DNA of 64,000 nucleotides, from contig NC_133218.1 in NCBI RefSeq assembly GCF_040436345.1, positions 5,458,484-5,522,483 on the forward strand. The letters are read 5' to 3'. Positions within the stretch are counted from its first letter, which is position 1; every line of letters begins with the position of its first letter. The notes under the pieces are model-generated. The model saw only the letters and a list, made by a program, of their open reading frames with translations. It was not told where the DNA came from and searched no databases. The position numbers and the translations under genes are program-made. This DNA is from Pagrus major (lineage: Eukaryota; Chordata; Actinopteri; Spariformes; Sparidae). Shown piece after piece: positions 1-11,994 of this stretch.

Positions 1-837
1 GAGTCAATTGACCTGGGTGTAAATGCAAAGTTTACACATTCCCATTGCACACAAAAGCCTGATCTTAGCGGGTTTAAGTGGGATTTTTGACCAGTGGAAA
101 AGGGGTAATGCTGTTTGTTTGGTTCTTTTTTATGTGTGTGTTTACTTTGATACCTGTAGACTACCATCCGGAATGTACACACACACACACACAGACACAC
201 ACAGACACACAGCTGTCTGAAGAGTAGGAGTACACAGGATAGGCAGACATTACCTGTATAAGTGCTTTATCCTTGATAAAGCCCTTTCATCACACTGTGT
301 GAGGGAAGCTTCTCACTAGATGAGTGTTTGACAAGTCACTGATGAAGGCTTTCCAAAGTAAATGACTGGCTTTGATGAAAAGCCGTGGTTTGCTGTTAAA
401 ATTGTTTTCAAACTAGGCAACAGGAGAACTGAAAAGCATAAACGTCACCCTTTGTCCCCACACATGTCTCCCACAAAAATATCATGGGAACACACAATAG
501 TTCAAAACATTAGTAGAAAACAAACATGGATATATGGCATCCAGCATCACTATTGATCTACCAAAGGTAGCAGAAGCGTGGTTTACTTTTACAGTCAGGA
601 GAGGTCAACCCAGGGCAAGTAACAAACAAAGGTATCTACTTACAAAACACACTTGCTTCCAACTGTGTGTCGAGAGCAACAATTGAAGCAATGAGCATCA
701 ATTATAGTCAGATTTAGCACAATACTTTCCACGTCCAACCTCCTTAGTAGACAGACTTACAGCAAATGTAGCAAAACATGTATTCAAAACCATTTCCAGG
801 GTATTAAATATTTCAATTCAGGATTCATGGTCATCGA
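1..837. other. No gene recognised
   Basis: Mixed AT-rich sequence with no coding pattern that I recognise. The two short open frames here have biased, low-complexity translations (one runs through an AC repeat) and no splice or start context. Apart from the microsatellite at 176-214 I see nothing in this stretch. Confidence 0.5.
176..214. repeat. AC-rich microsatellite, interrupted
   Basis: A run of AC dinucleotides broken by CAGAC units. It explains the Thr-His repeats in the small open frame that crosses it. Confidence 0.85.
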
Positions 838-1163
838 TCAACTGCAACTAATTATTTTCATATCAATTGATATTATCTTGTTATTAATTTTATTTTTTTT
901 TGACCAATCAATTCTTGTTTAGTCTATAAAATGTCAGAAAATTGTAAAAATATTTTCTTACTCTCAAGGTAATGTTTTTTGTTTTTTTTATGACCAACAG
1001 TCCACAACTCAAAGATACTCAGTTTAAATGTCATAAGACAGAGAAAAGCTGCGGAACTGAAGTGGTTGGAATTTTTTGATTATAAAAGACTTAATTATCA
1101 AATAATTTGTTGTTCTATGCCAATTGACCCATTAACTGACCGACTAATCATTTCAGCTCCAGT
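838..1163 (+). repeat. Short interspersed repeat of the 'GCAACTAAT...GCAGCTC' family, copy 1
   Basis: Begins with a CTGCAACTAAT-type end and carries the internal blocks TCTATAAAATGTCAGAAAAT and CAAAGATACTCAGTTTA, ending near TTTCAGCTCC. The same ordered blocks recur at 7084, 10270, 10683, 24130, 62144 and 63118 in this window. Such ends with ATTAATCGATTA motifs are typical of non-autonomous DNA transposons in teleosts; that family assignment is inference. Confidence 0.6.
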
Positions 1164-1462
1164 CCTACCAGGAAATATAACAATAATGATGACAATATTG
1201 TATCACTTATAATCAATAGTTTTCGCTCACACTAGTGAACCTACAGAGTATCATAACCTGAATCTGAAGCTCCCCTCAGCAGGGGAGCAGCCCCTCAGCA
1301 AAAAGAGTGAATGTTGGGATTAACATCCATCAGGTGGCCACATACGCAACTCCAAATGATTGACAATGTTGCTCTCTAACTGCTGGATGTGTTGATAAGC
1401 AAATGTTGGCTAAGAAGGTTACCATATCAGCTTAAAAACTGATATGTCAGTGATGTATTTAC
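1164..1462. other. No gene recognised; flank of the hAT element
   Basis: About 300 bases with no coding signal. The last eight bases (1455-1462, GTATTTAC) are the left target-site duplication of the hAT element that follows. Confidence 0.5.
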
Positions 1463-3168
1463 TAGGGGGTGTGCCAAAATATCGATACTATGATATATCG
1501 CGAGAATTCGTCTTACACCACGTTGTCGATACACTGGCGCCAAATATCGATATTTAAACAATAAACATACAGCCGTTCTAAACAGATTCTCTCACAAAAA
1601 CCTGCTACAATTTTGATTTACAGAGTCACTACTTCAAGCCTCCACATGATGCCGCTTAGCATGAATAAGAGTGGGTGCTGCGGTAGAGTACTCTTTGAAA
1701 GGAAATAAAAAGAAGAAGCAGAAGAAGAAAATGGCGCAAGGCGGAGGATTAGCAAACAGCAGAGAAAAACATGTGAAAGATGCACCGTCGAAGTTCAAAT
1801 CTAAAGTCTGGGCCCACTTCGGCTTTTACTATACTGACAATGGAACAACACTTGATAAAGAGTTCGCAATCTGCAAGAACTGTCTCGCAAAGGTCAAGTA
1901 CACGGGCAACACAACGAACATGCATAGCCACCTTGTCCGTCATCATCCTGAGCTTGCCGTGGAGGAGAGGACGGTTAGCGACGCTAATGCTAACGTTTCT
2001 GTAAGCCAGCCTACAATCAACACCGTATTTAAAGCAAAGCTTCCTTCTGCATCCCCCAGGGCTGCGAGTATTACCAAGTCCATTGCTTGCTTTATTTGTA
2101 AAGATCTTAGACCATATAGTGTAGTCGAAAATGAAGGTTTCCGCCGAATGCTACATACACTGGAACCAAGATATGACATACCCTGTCGAAAATACTTCAC
2201 TGAAAATGCTATCCCAGCGTTGTATGCAGAGACGAAAGCAAAAGTGGAAAATGCACTTCAATCTGCTGAGAGAGTTGCACTTACGTGCGATGCGTGGACT
2301 TCCAGGGCCACAGAGTCCTTTGTGACAATCACTGCTCATTTTATTCAAGAGTGGGAACTGCAGTCCTACGTCCTCCAGACTCGGGTGATGTCCGAGTCTC
2401 ACACCGGTGCTAACATTGCAGAAGTCATATGGAAGGCTACGGTGGAGTGGAAGCTTACTGGGAAAGACCGAGCGGTTGTCACCGACAACGCATCTAATAT
2501 GACTGTTGCTGTTGAGCTGACTGGATACCAACACATTCGGTGTGGTAAGTACAAGTTAAATGTGTGCCCAGGTTTTCATAGGCCACCCAGTTGTTTATGA
2601 TATTATAATGCACTGACTTAAATGTTTATTTTTCATATGCAGTGAAATTTGCCAGTTTTCATAAAACAATTTGATTCTGCTTGTTAAGCAGCACTGATGT
2701 GTCCATGTTTACAGAGAAGAAGTTGATAATACTATCACTGAAATGTGTATTTTCTGCATTCATTTTGTTTTTTATAATTTTCTGTTAATTTGCACAGACA
2801 GAATATTTTGGCGAAGCATTATTTTGTATCATTCTTCCCTTAAAGACTTATACATAACACAAGGACATTGGACAAGTTGCGGTCAGTGTGTGTTAAGAAG
2901 AGCCACTGTGCAGTATACACTTTGTTTTACTTGGCTGTCATTCATGTGAAATTGATTGACAATGTTTTGTAATTCCTGTGAAATGGATTCAGTGCAGTCA
3001 ATAAATTCTGAATTTCTTCAGTGTCACAGATATCGTGATGTATCGTGGATGAAATTTCTTGCAATATATCGATTATCGCAGAATCACTGTATCGTGATAT
3101 TATCGTTATCGTGGGCAAAATATCGTAATAGTATCGTATCGTGAGGTACCTGGTGATACCCAGCCCTA
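1463..3168 (+). mobile_element. hAT-superfamily DNA transposon, ZBED-type, internally shortened
   Basis: The 1706-bp element is bounded by inverted ends (TAGGGGGTGTGCC on the left; the right end reads TAGGGCTGGGTATC on the other strand) and flanked by a perfect 8-bp duplication, GTATTTAC, at 1455-1462 and 3169-3176. An 8-bp duplication is the hallmark of hAT insertions. The subterminal regions are full of TATCG/CGATA motifs in both orientations, possible transposase-binding repeats. It encodes only the N-terminal part of a transposase (1731-2600). The remaining 570 bp cannot hold the rest of a normal hAT transposase, so the copy is very likely non-autonomous. Confidence 0.85.
1731..2600 (+). 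pseudogene. hAT transposase, N-terminal part with BED zinc finger (ZBED1-like)
   Basis: The open frame reaches upstream to 1671, but the Met at 1731 (MAQGGGLANSREK) follows a lysine-rich tract and is the more natural start, giving 289 residues. A BED-type zinc finger lies at about residues 24-72: C48-x2-C51 with histidines at 65-72. Residues about 190-270 show the motifs LTCDAWTS and VVTDNASNM, typical of the first RNase H-like block of hAT transposases, including an Asp of the expected type. The protein stops soon after HIRCGKYKLNV, where a good splice donor (GTAAGT at 2545) suggests the frame reads into an intron. The C-terminal dimerisation block of the family is absent downstream within the element. 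Domesticated ZBED genes share this layout, but the intact terminal repeats and duplication argue for a transposon remnant. Confidence 0.75.
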
Positions 3169-3592
3169 GTATTTACTAATTTATTGAAGTAACAATTACG
3201 CTAATATGTAAAATATCAGCTTGCCGCCCTAAATTGCTATCTTAATAGTAACAAATAACTGCAATTGAGTTAAATCAAATGGATAATCATGTAGAAAAAT
3301 ACTGGGCAGTTAGAAGGCTGATAGCAGAATACGACAAAACATGAACAAATGTATGAAATTCAACAAATCGAGGGACTCCATGCCAAACTAACTCTCCTTC
3401 AGCTGAATGATCCAGGCGCAAACAACTCCTCTCTGTTACAGCTCCCCTGAGGAAGAAATTAGATCCTTATTTACTTCAGAGGTAATGTTTCTAACCGTTA
3501 CAGTAGAAGTGCTAATCCTTTATGCTAAACTTCATGGACGTACGCAACAAAAGAAATGGAACAATAAAAACTCAGGTTACGGATATTAAAGA

Positions 3593-3593
<1 letters not shown>
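3169..3593. other. No gene recognised
   Basis: AT-rich spacer between the right target duplication of the hAT element and the CA microsatellite. I see no coding or regulatory signal. Confidence 0.4.

Positions 3594-3675
<82 letters not shown>
3594..3675. repeat. (CA)n microsatellite, about 82 bp
   Basis: An uninterrupted CA/AC run of about 41 units. The open frame on the opposite strand through it is an artefact made of valine and cysteine. Confidence 0.95.
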
Positions 3676-3677
<2 letters not shown>

Positions 3678-6499
3678 CACACTAATTAACGCAATCATTA
3701 TGACACCAAGACAGAAATATGAGTAGGTTGCAACCATGGACAGTCTTTTATAATAAAGTTAATGTGATATGCTCAATACAAAGCATGCACAATATCTGTA
3801 AAGTAAGATGAATATTAGTTGCATAATTGAATGGCATTTTCTATGTAATGACACCAATTATGTGTCCGTTTTGTGTGACACAAAGAAATTCAAGCAAGGC
3901 AGTACTTGTCTCAAACATACAAAGCATGCAGCACCCAGTTGTAGGTTTAATGCCCCGCTATCAGAATCTTCAACTCAACTTCAACTCAAACCTCCGACTC
4001 AAAATTCAAATAGCACATTGCTTAGTAAAAAATATAAATTTCTCTATTTTACATCTTTACCAACAACAACCACAAGGTCCTGTACTGTTCATTGCAGCTT
4101 AATATACTTACATGTTTCACTTTCTTCTTGTGCTTGACTATTACAAGACTTGGAAACAGGATTTGCTACCAAACCAAAATCTAACTCAATAAGAACAACC
4201 AATCTGAGAGACAAATCACATAGCCACAAGCCAAAGATATGCTGCTGATAAGATGCTTCACTTACTCTTACATCATTCTGCCAGGTACAAACAGACCTCC
4301 TCTGCTTCAAGCTCTACAAGAGATCTCTGTTACTCTTCCTTCTCTTTTTGTTGTAAAACATTCTCTACTACTTCAAAACCACCATAAAAAGACCCAATAA
4401 AAGCAAAGATTTTCTCCTATATTTGCACAAAGACAGCCGCGTCATGATAGAAAGTTCAAGGTTGAGGTTGATTATGTGAGGGGAACTTGACAGTTATGTA
4501 ATCTGGAGAGGCTTCTTTGGCCATTAATCACATGAAACACTTGGATATTAAAGGAGTACTCCATGACAATCATCTTAATCAGAATAATGCCTTTCTCAGG
4601 CTGTTGGTCATAATCAGGTTATCAACTGTTTGATCAGAGATTTTTATCGTCAGATGGCATGAATGAGTTTTTGTGCCACGGGGAGAGCTGCATACACTCC
4701 AACGTGTCTTTGATGATTAACCCAAATGCCAGCAAACCATATGGGGTGTGCCACTGAATGACTTTCATTTCATTTCCAACCACTTATAATCCCCATCACA
4801 CACAGACACACGAGATGCTGTTCCTGTGTGAAGTATGTACTTTCAGTGTTACTCACCAAAATGCATTATGAGTGTCCTTGAGGCCTAACAAATGTGTCAA
4901 AAAACATACATATTTAACTTGTATTTGGATACAGCTATTTCTTTCAGCTACCTGCTTGTGTTAGTGTGTCCTTGTCCTTATGCAAAATACAAACAAAACC
5001 CACTTGTGAAAACATTGTGTCATATTCACTTTAGTGTTTATCATCCACTGGGCCCTGCTGCCACACACATCAGCAGGTCATGATGCCAGAACCAATCCCA
5101 GCCAGTCTATGCAATGTGCCAATGTCCACAAAGGAAATAGGACAATAAAAACACTAGTCATGGGTAAGGGAATCCTAATTATTTTCCTACAATAGCTATG
5201 TTACATGCACACTAATAACACAATCATAATGTAGTCAAGGCAGAAATATGAGCAGGGCTCCACATTAATTTCTTTCCCCCTAATTGTCCAGTCCCAGGCA
5301 AGTGAGTCAAAAATGTTTTTGTATGTGACCCTGTACAAATTATTTTATTTATTAGTGGTTATCAAGAAACAACAAAGATTAATTGTCATATTTAACCTTA
5401 TTTCGTCTTGCTCTCAAACTTACTGAATCTTGCAATACACAGTTGGAGTTTCACCGACATCCTCGAACACCACCCAACTAAACTCCTGTTTCCAGGATAA
5501 CTGACTGACAAGACTAATAAATGAGGCAAGGCAACGTCTGTGTGAATGGATGCCAGCAGCCCGGGATAGGAGTATGTTGGTCTGATGGCGTTCACAGGCT
5601 GACTGAATGTCGCTTGAACAAACACTCTGCCCACTGCAGTTTTCTTATGAGTGCCTGACCGGCTGACCTGGATCTAGCCACGGGCATTCTTGGAACATGC
5701 CTCGGGCCTACTTGCCACTTGGGGGAAGACAAATGGGAAAAGAAGATCAACTGCTGATATTAAATAATGCTTGCCGACGGTACTGTGCATGTGCATCTCT
5801 CAACAGAGATGAGAGGGAACTGAGATGGTTCATTCCTTAGCTACATCCATCATCACCTCTGGAGAAAAGCAATGTTTTTGAATCAGTTTAACCACTTGCC
5901 CGATTGGGCATGTGAGTTGAAAGGCGTGGCAATTTACTTGCCCCAGGTGATCCTTACTTTTGAGTAGGTTAATGTGATTATGCTGCGAGATATTAATTGC
6001 ATTACTAAAATTGCATTTTTAAAAGGGCATGAGCCAAGTGTTGACTCACAGTTCTTTATATACAATCAGACTTTGCTTTAGTTGTATTTTTAATCAAATG
6101 GAGGTCTTGATCTTACAATGTTTAGAATTCCTTTCAAAATATTTGTTGATCCACATCTAGAGCCAGAACTGCATGAACAATTGCCTAGCTGCTCCTGAAC
6201 ATTGCCCAACTTAAATAAATAACTGTTATTTAATGAGATCTGACATAGAATTACACCCCCACAATAGACAAACAGTGAATCAATACTGCATGGGGAATCA
6301 ATGCTGAACATTTCATGACAGAATCGTCTGTTCATGTTCCAGCCAGCAGAGTGTATTGAAAGCTCTCGAGAGTTTGCTCTTGGGAAAAATATTGTAAAAT
6401 GACAGAACACAAGCTGTGCAAAGCCAGACCATACTTTTGCTTCTCATTGTGGTCTGGCAAAGACTTGGGTGAATCTGCCTCAGAAAGACCTCAGCTCAT
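3676..6499. other. Long stretch without a recognised gene; possible decayed transposon near 5242-6000
   Basis: No open frame here looks like a protein domain and I found no exon with plausible splice sites and recognisable product. Around 5242 the sequence GCAGGGCTCCACATTAATTT resembles the end of another hAT-like family, and the blocks near 5700 and 5900 (CTTGCC, TTGCCCGATTGGGC) may belong to it, but I could not pair both ends. Confidence 0.35.
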
Positions 6500-6780
6500 G
6501 TAAGCAGCAGAATGAATGATTTGAGATCTACAGTGTCTCCTCACTACATTATCTCCAACAGTACGAACCAACTTATTTGTCTGATATAGTGGTTTTAATA
6601 TATTTTGGCCCTGCGCACAAACCACAGTGAAGTTCCCAACCAACAGAGCAGATGTTTGCTGTGACAACAAGCTGTGATTGTGTGTGACAAGGCAGCTCAG
6701 ACTAATCTCAAAACTAACCAGCAAATCCAGTTTCTCTAATTTTACTCCCACAGCTCTCCTGCCTCTGTAGATACAAACTC
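6500..6780 (-). repeat. Interspersed repeat sharing a segment with 10826-10880
   Basis: On the minus strand a segment containing GAGCTGTGGGAGTAAAATT and GAAACTGGATTTGCTGGTTA is nearly identical to the plus strand at about 10826-10880. Both translate to the same short peptide start (MGVKLEKLDLLV), which creates small shadow frames. The minus-strand copy continues about 200 bases beyond the shared part. I could not assign the family. Confidence 0.55.
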
Positions 6781-7083
6781 TGTAAAACTGCCAATTTCTG
6801 CTGATGTTGAAACAGTTTCAACATATTTGCTTTGGAATCTGAGTTATTGGTCAGCTTCGGTGTTTGAAGTATGTTAGTCCATCCACATTCAGACATTTGA
6901 TCTTTATTTGGCTGAGGACATTCTTATCTAGACATTTTCTTTTCTTTAATTTATATTAGTCTTTAAGTTGATAAGAATATGTTTGCTATAAGCCAATTTA
7001 TTTTTAAACAGCAGAATGAATATATAACATTTTATATATTCCTATAATGTATGGTTAAAGAAGCCAGGCCTAAATGGACAATT
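6781..7083. other. No gene recognised
   Basis: AT-rich DNA between two repeat copies; nothing recognised. Confidence 0.4.
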
Positions 7084-7545
7084 AGGGCTGCACTCTGTTG
7101 ATTATTTCTTTTTATCCATTTCCTAGTTGTTTGGTCTATAAAATGCCACAAAATGGTGAAAACGTCGATCTGTGTTTCCCAAAGCCCAAGATGACCTCCT
7201 TTAATGTCTTGTTTTGTCCAAAACCCACAGATATTCAGTTTACTGTCACAGAAGAGTACAGAATACAAGAAATATTAACCTTTAAAGAAGCTGAAAACAG
7301 AGAATTTTGACTTTTTTTCTTTAAAAATTACTCAAACCAGTTAATCAAATCTCAAAATAGTTGATGATTGATTAAATATTTAACAACTAATTGATTAATC
7401 AATTTATCATTGCAGCTCTTTAAACAATTAATCAACAATAATTTGACAATAAATTACTCATCAGGAGTTATTTTCTAAAAAAAGATCTCTGGTAAACAAC
7501 AGATTAATCGATAATAAAAATATTCATCAGTTGCAGCTGACACAC
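7084..7545 (+). repeat. 'GGGCTGCA...TTGCAGCTC' family, copy 2 plus a fragment
   Basis: A near-complete copy from AGGGCTGCAC to TTGCAGCTCTT (7084-7420), with the family blocks TTTGGTCTATAAAATG, TTTCCCAAAGCCCAAGATGA and TTTGACTTTTTT in order. It is followed by a partial second copy ending TTGCAGCTGA at about 7541. The ends are inverted with respect to each other, as expected for a non-autonomous DNA transposon. Confidence 0.75.
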
Positions 7546-8439
7546 TCTGTCAAGCTTAAAAATATCCCGACTCCTTCTTTTCTTTCCTTTCCTTTGGAGG
7601 CGTATGCCAATTATACACAACAATGTGTTTCATGAAAAGTCTTGTAATTAATCAATCAGCCCTTTACACAAAAGATTAACAGAAAATGGAGGTCTTACTG
7701 GTGAAAATCTGAGTCAAAACTACACACCTCGACCTTAATCTACAGCTGGAGTTGAGGGGATGCCTTGGTTTTTTGTAACCCGGTCACTAGGATTTCAGCT
7801 TTGTTTTTCAGCTAGCTTTAACTGTCCTGTAGCCTAGTTAGCCTTCCTTTGCTATAGTTCCTGTAGGTACTTGGTTGGCAAACCTGATTGGAGAGTAAAG
7901 CCAGAATGCAATAAATAGGACAAGACTCACCTAAAAACAATATTTAGCAGAGTCTAAATTTCTTAAACAAAGAAGCCATTAACTTCCTTTGCAAAGTGAA
8001 TCCATAAATTCTTTCTTGAGGAGATCAGATAAAGATAATACATAATACAGTGTGCAAGGAGTGGACGAGGATAAAGTTTCCTCAGCTGATTTGTTTCCTC
8101 TGGCCAGTTACTGTTTGTTCACATATTAAAGGCTTAGTTTCCTCTAAATTCCCCCTCGACTCTCCCACTCGGAAAATGTTGATAGTCACCCCACCAGCAA
8201 AGAGTGAGCGAGTTCACTTCAAAGGTATTGTGCACTAATATGGGAAGCATACATATAAATATTCCCAATAAGTCTCGATGTTGTCAATTCAATGCTGTGT
8301 TGACTGACGTGATTTATTGATAAAAGAACATCAAAGGTTTCAGGATGGTTCTGAAACAGGAGGTGATGATCTGATATGTAATGAATCATGCGTTTACATT
8401 TGGCAACACACAACTTAGAACTGACTGAGGTGCACTACG
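7546..8439. other. No gene recognised
   Basis: Non-coding AT-rich sequence. Small open frames here have no supporting features. Confidence 0.4.
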
Positions 8440-9352
8440 TTTTAAAGATTCACCAAGAAAAGAAAAATAAGTCATTGGAAAGTTGGCTGAAGTTTCACAG
8501 TTGACACAACATTTCTGGAGCTTCTCAACAAAACAGCATCACAGAATTCTCCTAAAAAAGTGAAATAGCTGAGGACTTGTTTTAAAAAGGTAAAACATTT
8601 GAAGAAAATACTGTATGTAATGGCTCCCTTCAGCTCAGCCAGTGTAATCCAAGTGATCCCAGACATCGGGATCCTACATCGACTTAAAAAGATGTTATTT
8701 ACATCCTCAACACGTGGTGAAGCTTGTGCAGCCTGTGCAGACGACTGCAAGCTAATACTTTTAGCTTAGCAGCTACAGTGACGATTTCAGTTTAAAATAG
8801 GGAGTAAATAGCATCTTTTTAAATCAATTTGGGATCTCAGGGCTTCCAGAGACTTGAAATATGCCAGATGAGCTGTAGGGGGCCATTTTCTGTTTTCTGT
8901 CTTTAAAACAAGCCCCCAGCTACTTCAGTTGTTTAGGAGAATGCTGCAAGACTAACCCCATTCACATTGCCTTTTCAAGGCCAGAATCTTTCACTGTTAT
9001 TCTGCCTCGCCATCCGTGTGAAAGTAACAGAGGCATTTTGGGGGGACAGTTTTGTTCTGATGGTGTTGACAGTCTGACAACTAAACAGATCCTTCACTCA
9101 TCAAATAAAAGAGAAATATCCCACACTTCAACCCACAAAGCAACGTTACAAGATTGGGAACAAACAAAGGTGGCATAAAGTGAGCCTTCGTTGTGGCGAT
9201 AATGCAGAATCTCTCTGTGTAAAGGGCTACTGTTTTGCTGTGAAGCTCCAGAAATGTTTTGAGGACTACGAAACTTCACCCGACTTTCCATCAGCACGGA
9301 GGTGAGTAGATAATGTCTACAGTGACATTTTTGGGTGAAACATTTAACAGGA
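8440..9352. repeat. Non-autonomous transposon, 'TTCACCCAAAAATG' end family, diverged copy
   Basis: The right end (GATAATGTCTACAGTGACATTTTTGGGTGAAAC, in part at about 9312-9343) and internal blocks (ACATTTCTGGAGCTTC near 8510; TTTTGCTGTGAAGCTCCAGAAATGTTTTG-type near 9232) match the better preserved element at 36877-37868. The left end at about 8446 is eroded. The central GGGGCCATTTTCTGTTTT-type block is also shared. Confidence 0.6.
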
Positions 9353-10177
9353 GACATTTAAAATGAGCTTTAGACCAATTGTGATGTCTGTAAAGGTACA
9401 GCCATCTGTCAGTTTTTCCTTTGTTATCTGCCTGCACAGAGGAATGCAAAGGGGTCGTAATGAAATCATCACTCAGACCTGAGTAAATGTCACGTCTGTT
9501 TCCTCAACACAGCTTACCCCGAGCATTTCCTGTGGTAGTTTTTAAAGCAATTGCACAAAAAATGCTGCAAGGCAAAAAACCGGCTTGAATTTTAAATGGT
9601 CGTCTCTGTTCTTGACTGAAGGGGTGAGACAACTATCAATGCAGATACAATACCATTTAATTCCTGAAAGGATTTTTTTCCCCCTCCCTTCAAAAGGCCC
9701 AGATAGTTTACCACACACAGCTCCTCTGGCTTTGTGCCTTTCTCATGGTAATTTCTGGGAGCTGAAAACAGAGTGCAGTGCCAAACACCCACTGCATGTT
9801 GAGCTGTGTAGAATTGTAATGACTATTAAGGGAACTTCAGAAACTGCTGCAGGATTGTGAGGAATTAATTCAACATTATGGACGGTGATGGGGGTTTAGT
9901 AAACATAACTGAAATACCTGGTAGTTATTCTATGCCTCCTCATTATTCTGTGTTATTCATTCAATACTCTTGGCTGTAACACATGCAGACTCGACCTGAG
10001 AACAAAATCACTGTAACATTCCTGGAGGGACAAATACTATTATTTATTGCGTCTCCACAGTGCCGCAATGGTTAACTGGTTTTGAAGTTGTTTTTTTCCC
10101 TCTATATGCCTGCTGCATTGTGTTGCAAGATTACTGCATTTCTCTAAGAAATGATATCAAAGTAGTTGCCGGTTTAT
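9353..10177. other. No gene recognised
   Basis: Non-coding sequence. The small open frames at 9585-9860 on both strands lack homology that I can recognise. Confidence 0.4.
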
Positions 10178-10262
10178 TAGGTATACAAAGTTAAAACCAA
10201 TGTACTCAACTGCCCTGCAATAAATCTGACCTTCATGAAGGTTATAAGGAAGGCAGCACGTT
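10178..10262 (+). repeat. Fragment of a 'GGTTTATTAGGTA' repeat
   Basis: GCCGGTTTATTAGGTATACA followed by CTGCAATAAATCTGACCTTCATGAAGGTTATAA resembles a common fish interspersed repeat. A related start (CAGCTGCCATTTTATTAGGTA) is seen at about 62100. Confidence 0.4.
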
Positions 10263-10269
10263 TGTTGTA

Positions 10270-10558
10270 GAAACATTAGCTGATTAAAAAGTATTTTGAT
10301 ATTTGTTTTATTGTTTAGTCAGTTTTCAAACATAAATCATGCCATACATTATATCGTTTAAACCTTCTCAATTGTGAGGATTTGCTGCTTTTCTCTGTCG
10401 CATATAATAGTAAACCAAATCTTAATAAAGAGATATGAAGAAAATACTTGATTTATTGGAAACTTTTCCTGTTTTTACTATTTTCACATTTTATAGGTTA
10501 TAGGAATATTCCAGGAAATAATTAATCAATAATGAAATCAATCACTAATTGCAACCCT
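10270..10558 (-). repeat. 'GGTTGCAATTAGTGATT' family, copy 3 (inverted)
   Basis: Read on the minus strand it begins GAGGGTTGCAATTAGTGATT and contains TATAAAATGTGAAAATAGTA, the same family as 838, 7084 and 10683 but in the opposite orientation. Confidence 0.6.
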
Positions 10559-10682
10559 CGTTTGTGGTCAAGTTGTAAAATACTGAGAAAACATTTAATC
10601 TACCCTTTTGAAATAAGGTTGCCAAAATATTTGTAACACCACTCAGGATGACACAATACACTTTAACAGCTCCACATATTAC

Positions 10683-10966
10683 TAGAGCTGCAACTAATGA
10701 ATAGTTTCACTGTCGAACAATCCGTCCGATTATTTTCTCGACTACTCCATTAGCTGTTTGGACTATAAAATGTGAGAAAATGATGATAATGTCAATAAGT
10801 ATTTCCCAAAGTGTATTAGAGTATCTACAGAGGAAGGAGAGCTGTGGGAGTAAAATTAGAGAAACTGGATTTGCTGGTTAAATTGCTTCAAGCAATTAAA
10901 CGATTATCAAAACAGTCGCCTTTCATTTTAATAGCTGACAACTTATCGATTTATCCTTGCAGCTCC
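10683..10966 (+). repeat. 'AGAGCTGCAACTAAT...TTGCAGCTC' family, copy 4, chimaeric
   Basis: The left end CTAGAGCTGCAACTAATGA and right end TTATCCTTGCAGCTCC are intact. The centre (about 10826-10880) has been replaced by a segment also found inverted at about 6709-6765. The copy therefore looks like a recombinant of two repeat families. Confidence 0.65.
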
Positions 10967-11399
10967 ACATACTACAGCCTCAAAATGGATCCTACAGTTG
11001 ATTCAACATATACTCAACATTATTTACTCATTTACTGCAGGACTGATGTGTTAGACTGCCTTACTCTTAACTAATTGTACTAAATAAACTAGTAACTGAA
11101 TGTATTTTTGATCTGAGCTCACATCTCACATCTGTTGCTACAAGAAAAAGTTGAAACCCCAGCCAAAAGGCACCACAGCATTTCTGCAACCCTCCCGGTG
11201 ATAACAGCAGGAGAACAGGCAGTCTGGAGCACTGATTTTCGGAGGCTTCTCCCTGACCTCGCTTTGTGAGTAACAATGACACAGTCAGATGCAGTAGATT
11301 TAGTCCAGATCATAAAAACAGTGGACCTGAGCGCATGTGGTGTAATAAACTGTGTCAGGCCACATCCAGCGATCATGAGTGCAGGTGCTTACAGGCGGT
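10967..11399. other. No gene recognised
   Basis: Non-coding spacer before the CpG-rich promoter block. Open frames on the minus strand at 11067-11376 overlap each other and have no recognisable domain. Confidence 0.4.
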
Positions 11400-11620
11400 G
11401 AATTTTCCAACCGCCGCCGCCACCGCCGCCGTGGGAACATGACGGAGGTTAACGTGGTTGTTGAGGACAGGAGGTCAGGGCTACAACAATAACCACCCCG
11501 GTGTTAAGACTCAACTCCTAGCATTAGCATCGTTCATCAACACAAAGCTAATTCAATTGGGAGAGACGGGAATATTAGCAAAACTAAGTCAATACAGAAA
11601 AACAGCAGCATTCAACTTAC

Positions 11621-11668
11621 TGTGATGGTAACTTCGTGCTTTTTCAATCGATACTTGAGGCTCTTCAT
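11621..11668 (-). CDS. Candidate first coding exon of an unidentified gene (16 codons)
   Basis: On the minus strand an ATG in fair context (AAG before it) opens a frame of 16 codons, MKSLKYRLKKHEVTIT, ending exactly at a consensus donor, GTAAGT (phase 0). It sits in the CpG-rich promoter block, about 100-150 bp inside the likely transcription start. The peptide is basic, and I do not recognise the protein. I could not find the next exon in 1-11.6 kb, so the first intron may be long or the gene may extend beyond position 1. An alternative is that this is a short upstream frame: a second splice-like exon on the same strand at about 11390-11490 holds another ATG and a GTAAGC donor. Confidence 0.35.
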
Positions 11669-11986
11669 CTTGAAACGTGTTGGTTCCTGCTGTTAAAAGT
11701 TTCCTTTGGTGGTTATGGTCATAAATAATACATAAACTTTCCAGAAAGTTTACACGAAGTAAGTTTAATCTGTCCACTTCTCCTCACAGAGCGAGTTTCA
11801 CCTGACGCCTAACCGCAAACGCTGCTCGCACTGTGATGGACAACCAGCCCAGCCAATCAAAGTGAAGTATGCGCGGGCCGGTTTAACTTTTCAACCAATC
11901 GGCAACGCCGGAGGGCGGGACTTCCTTCTGAGGAGTCGCTGGGAAAAAGTTGGAGACATCCTGGGACAGGACAGGAAAACCTGGCG

Positions 11987-11994
11987 TGACGTCA
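11987..11994. promoter_or_regulatory. Consensus CRE (CREB/ATF site)
   Basis: The perfect palindrome TGACGTCA lies at the edge of the CpG-rich block, where CREB/ATF sites commonly act. Function is inferred from position only. Confidence 0.5.
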
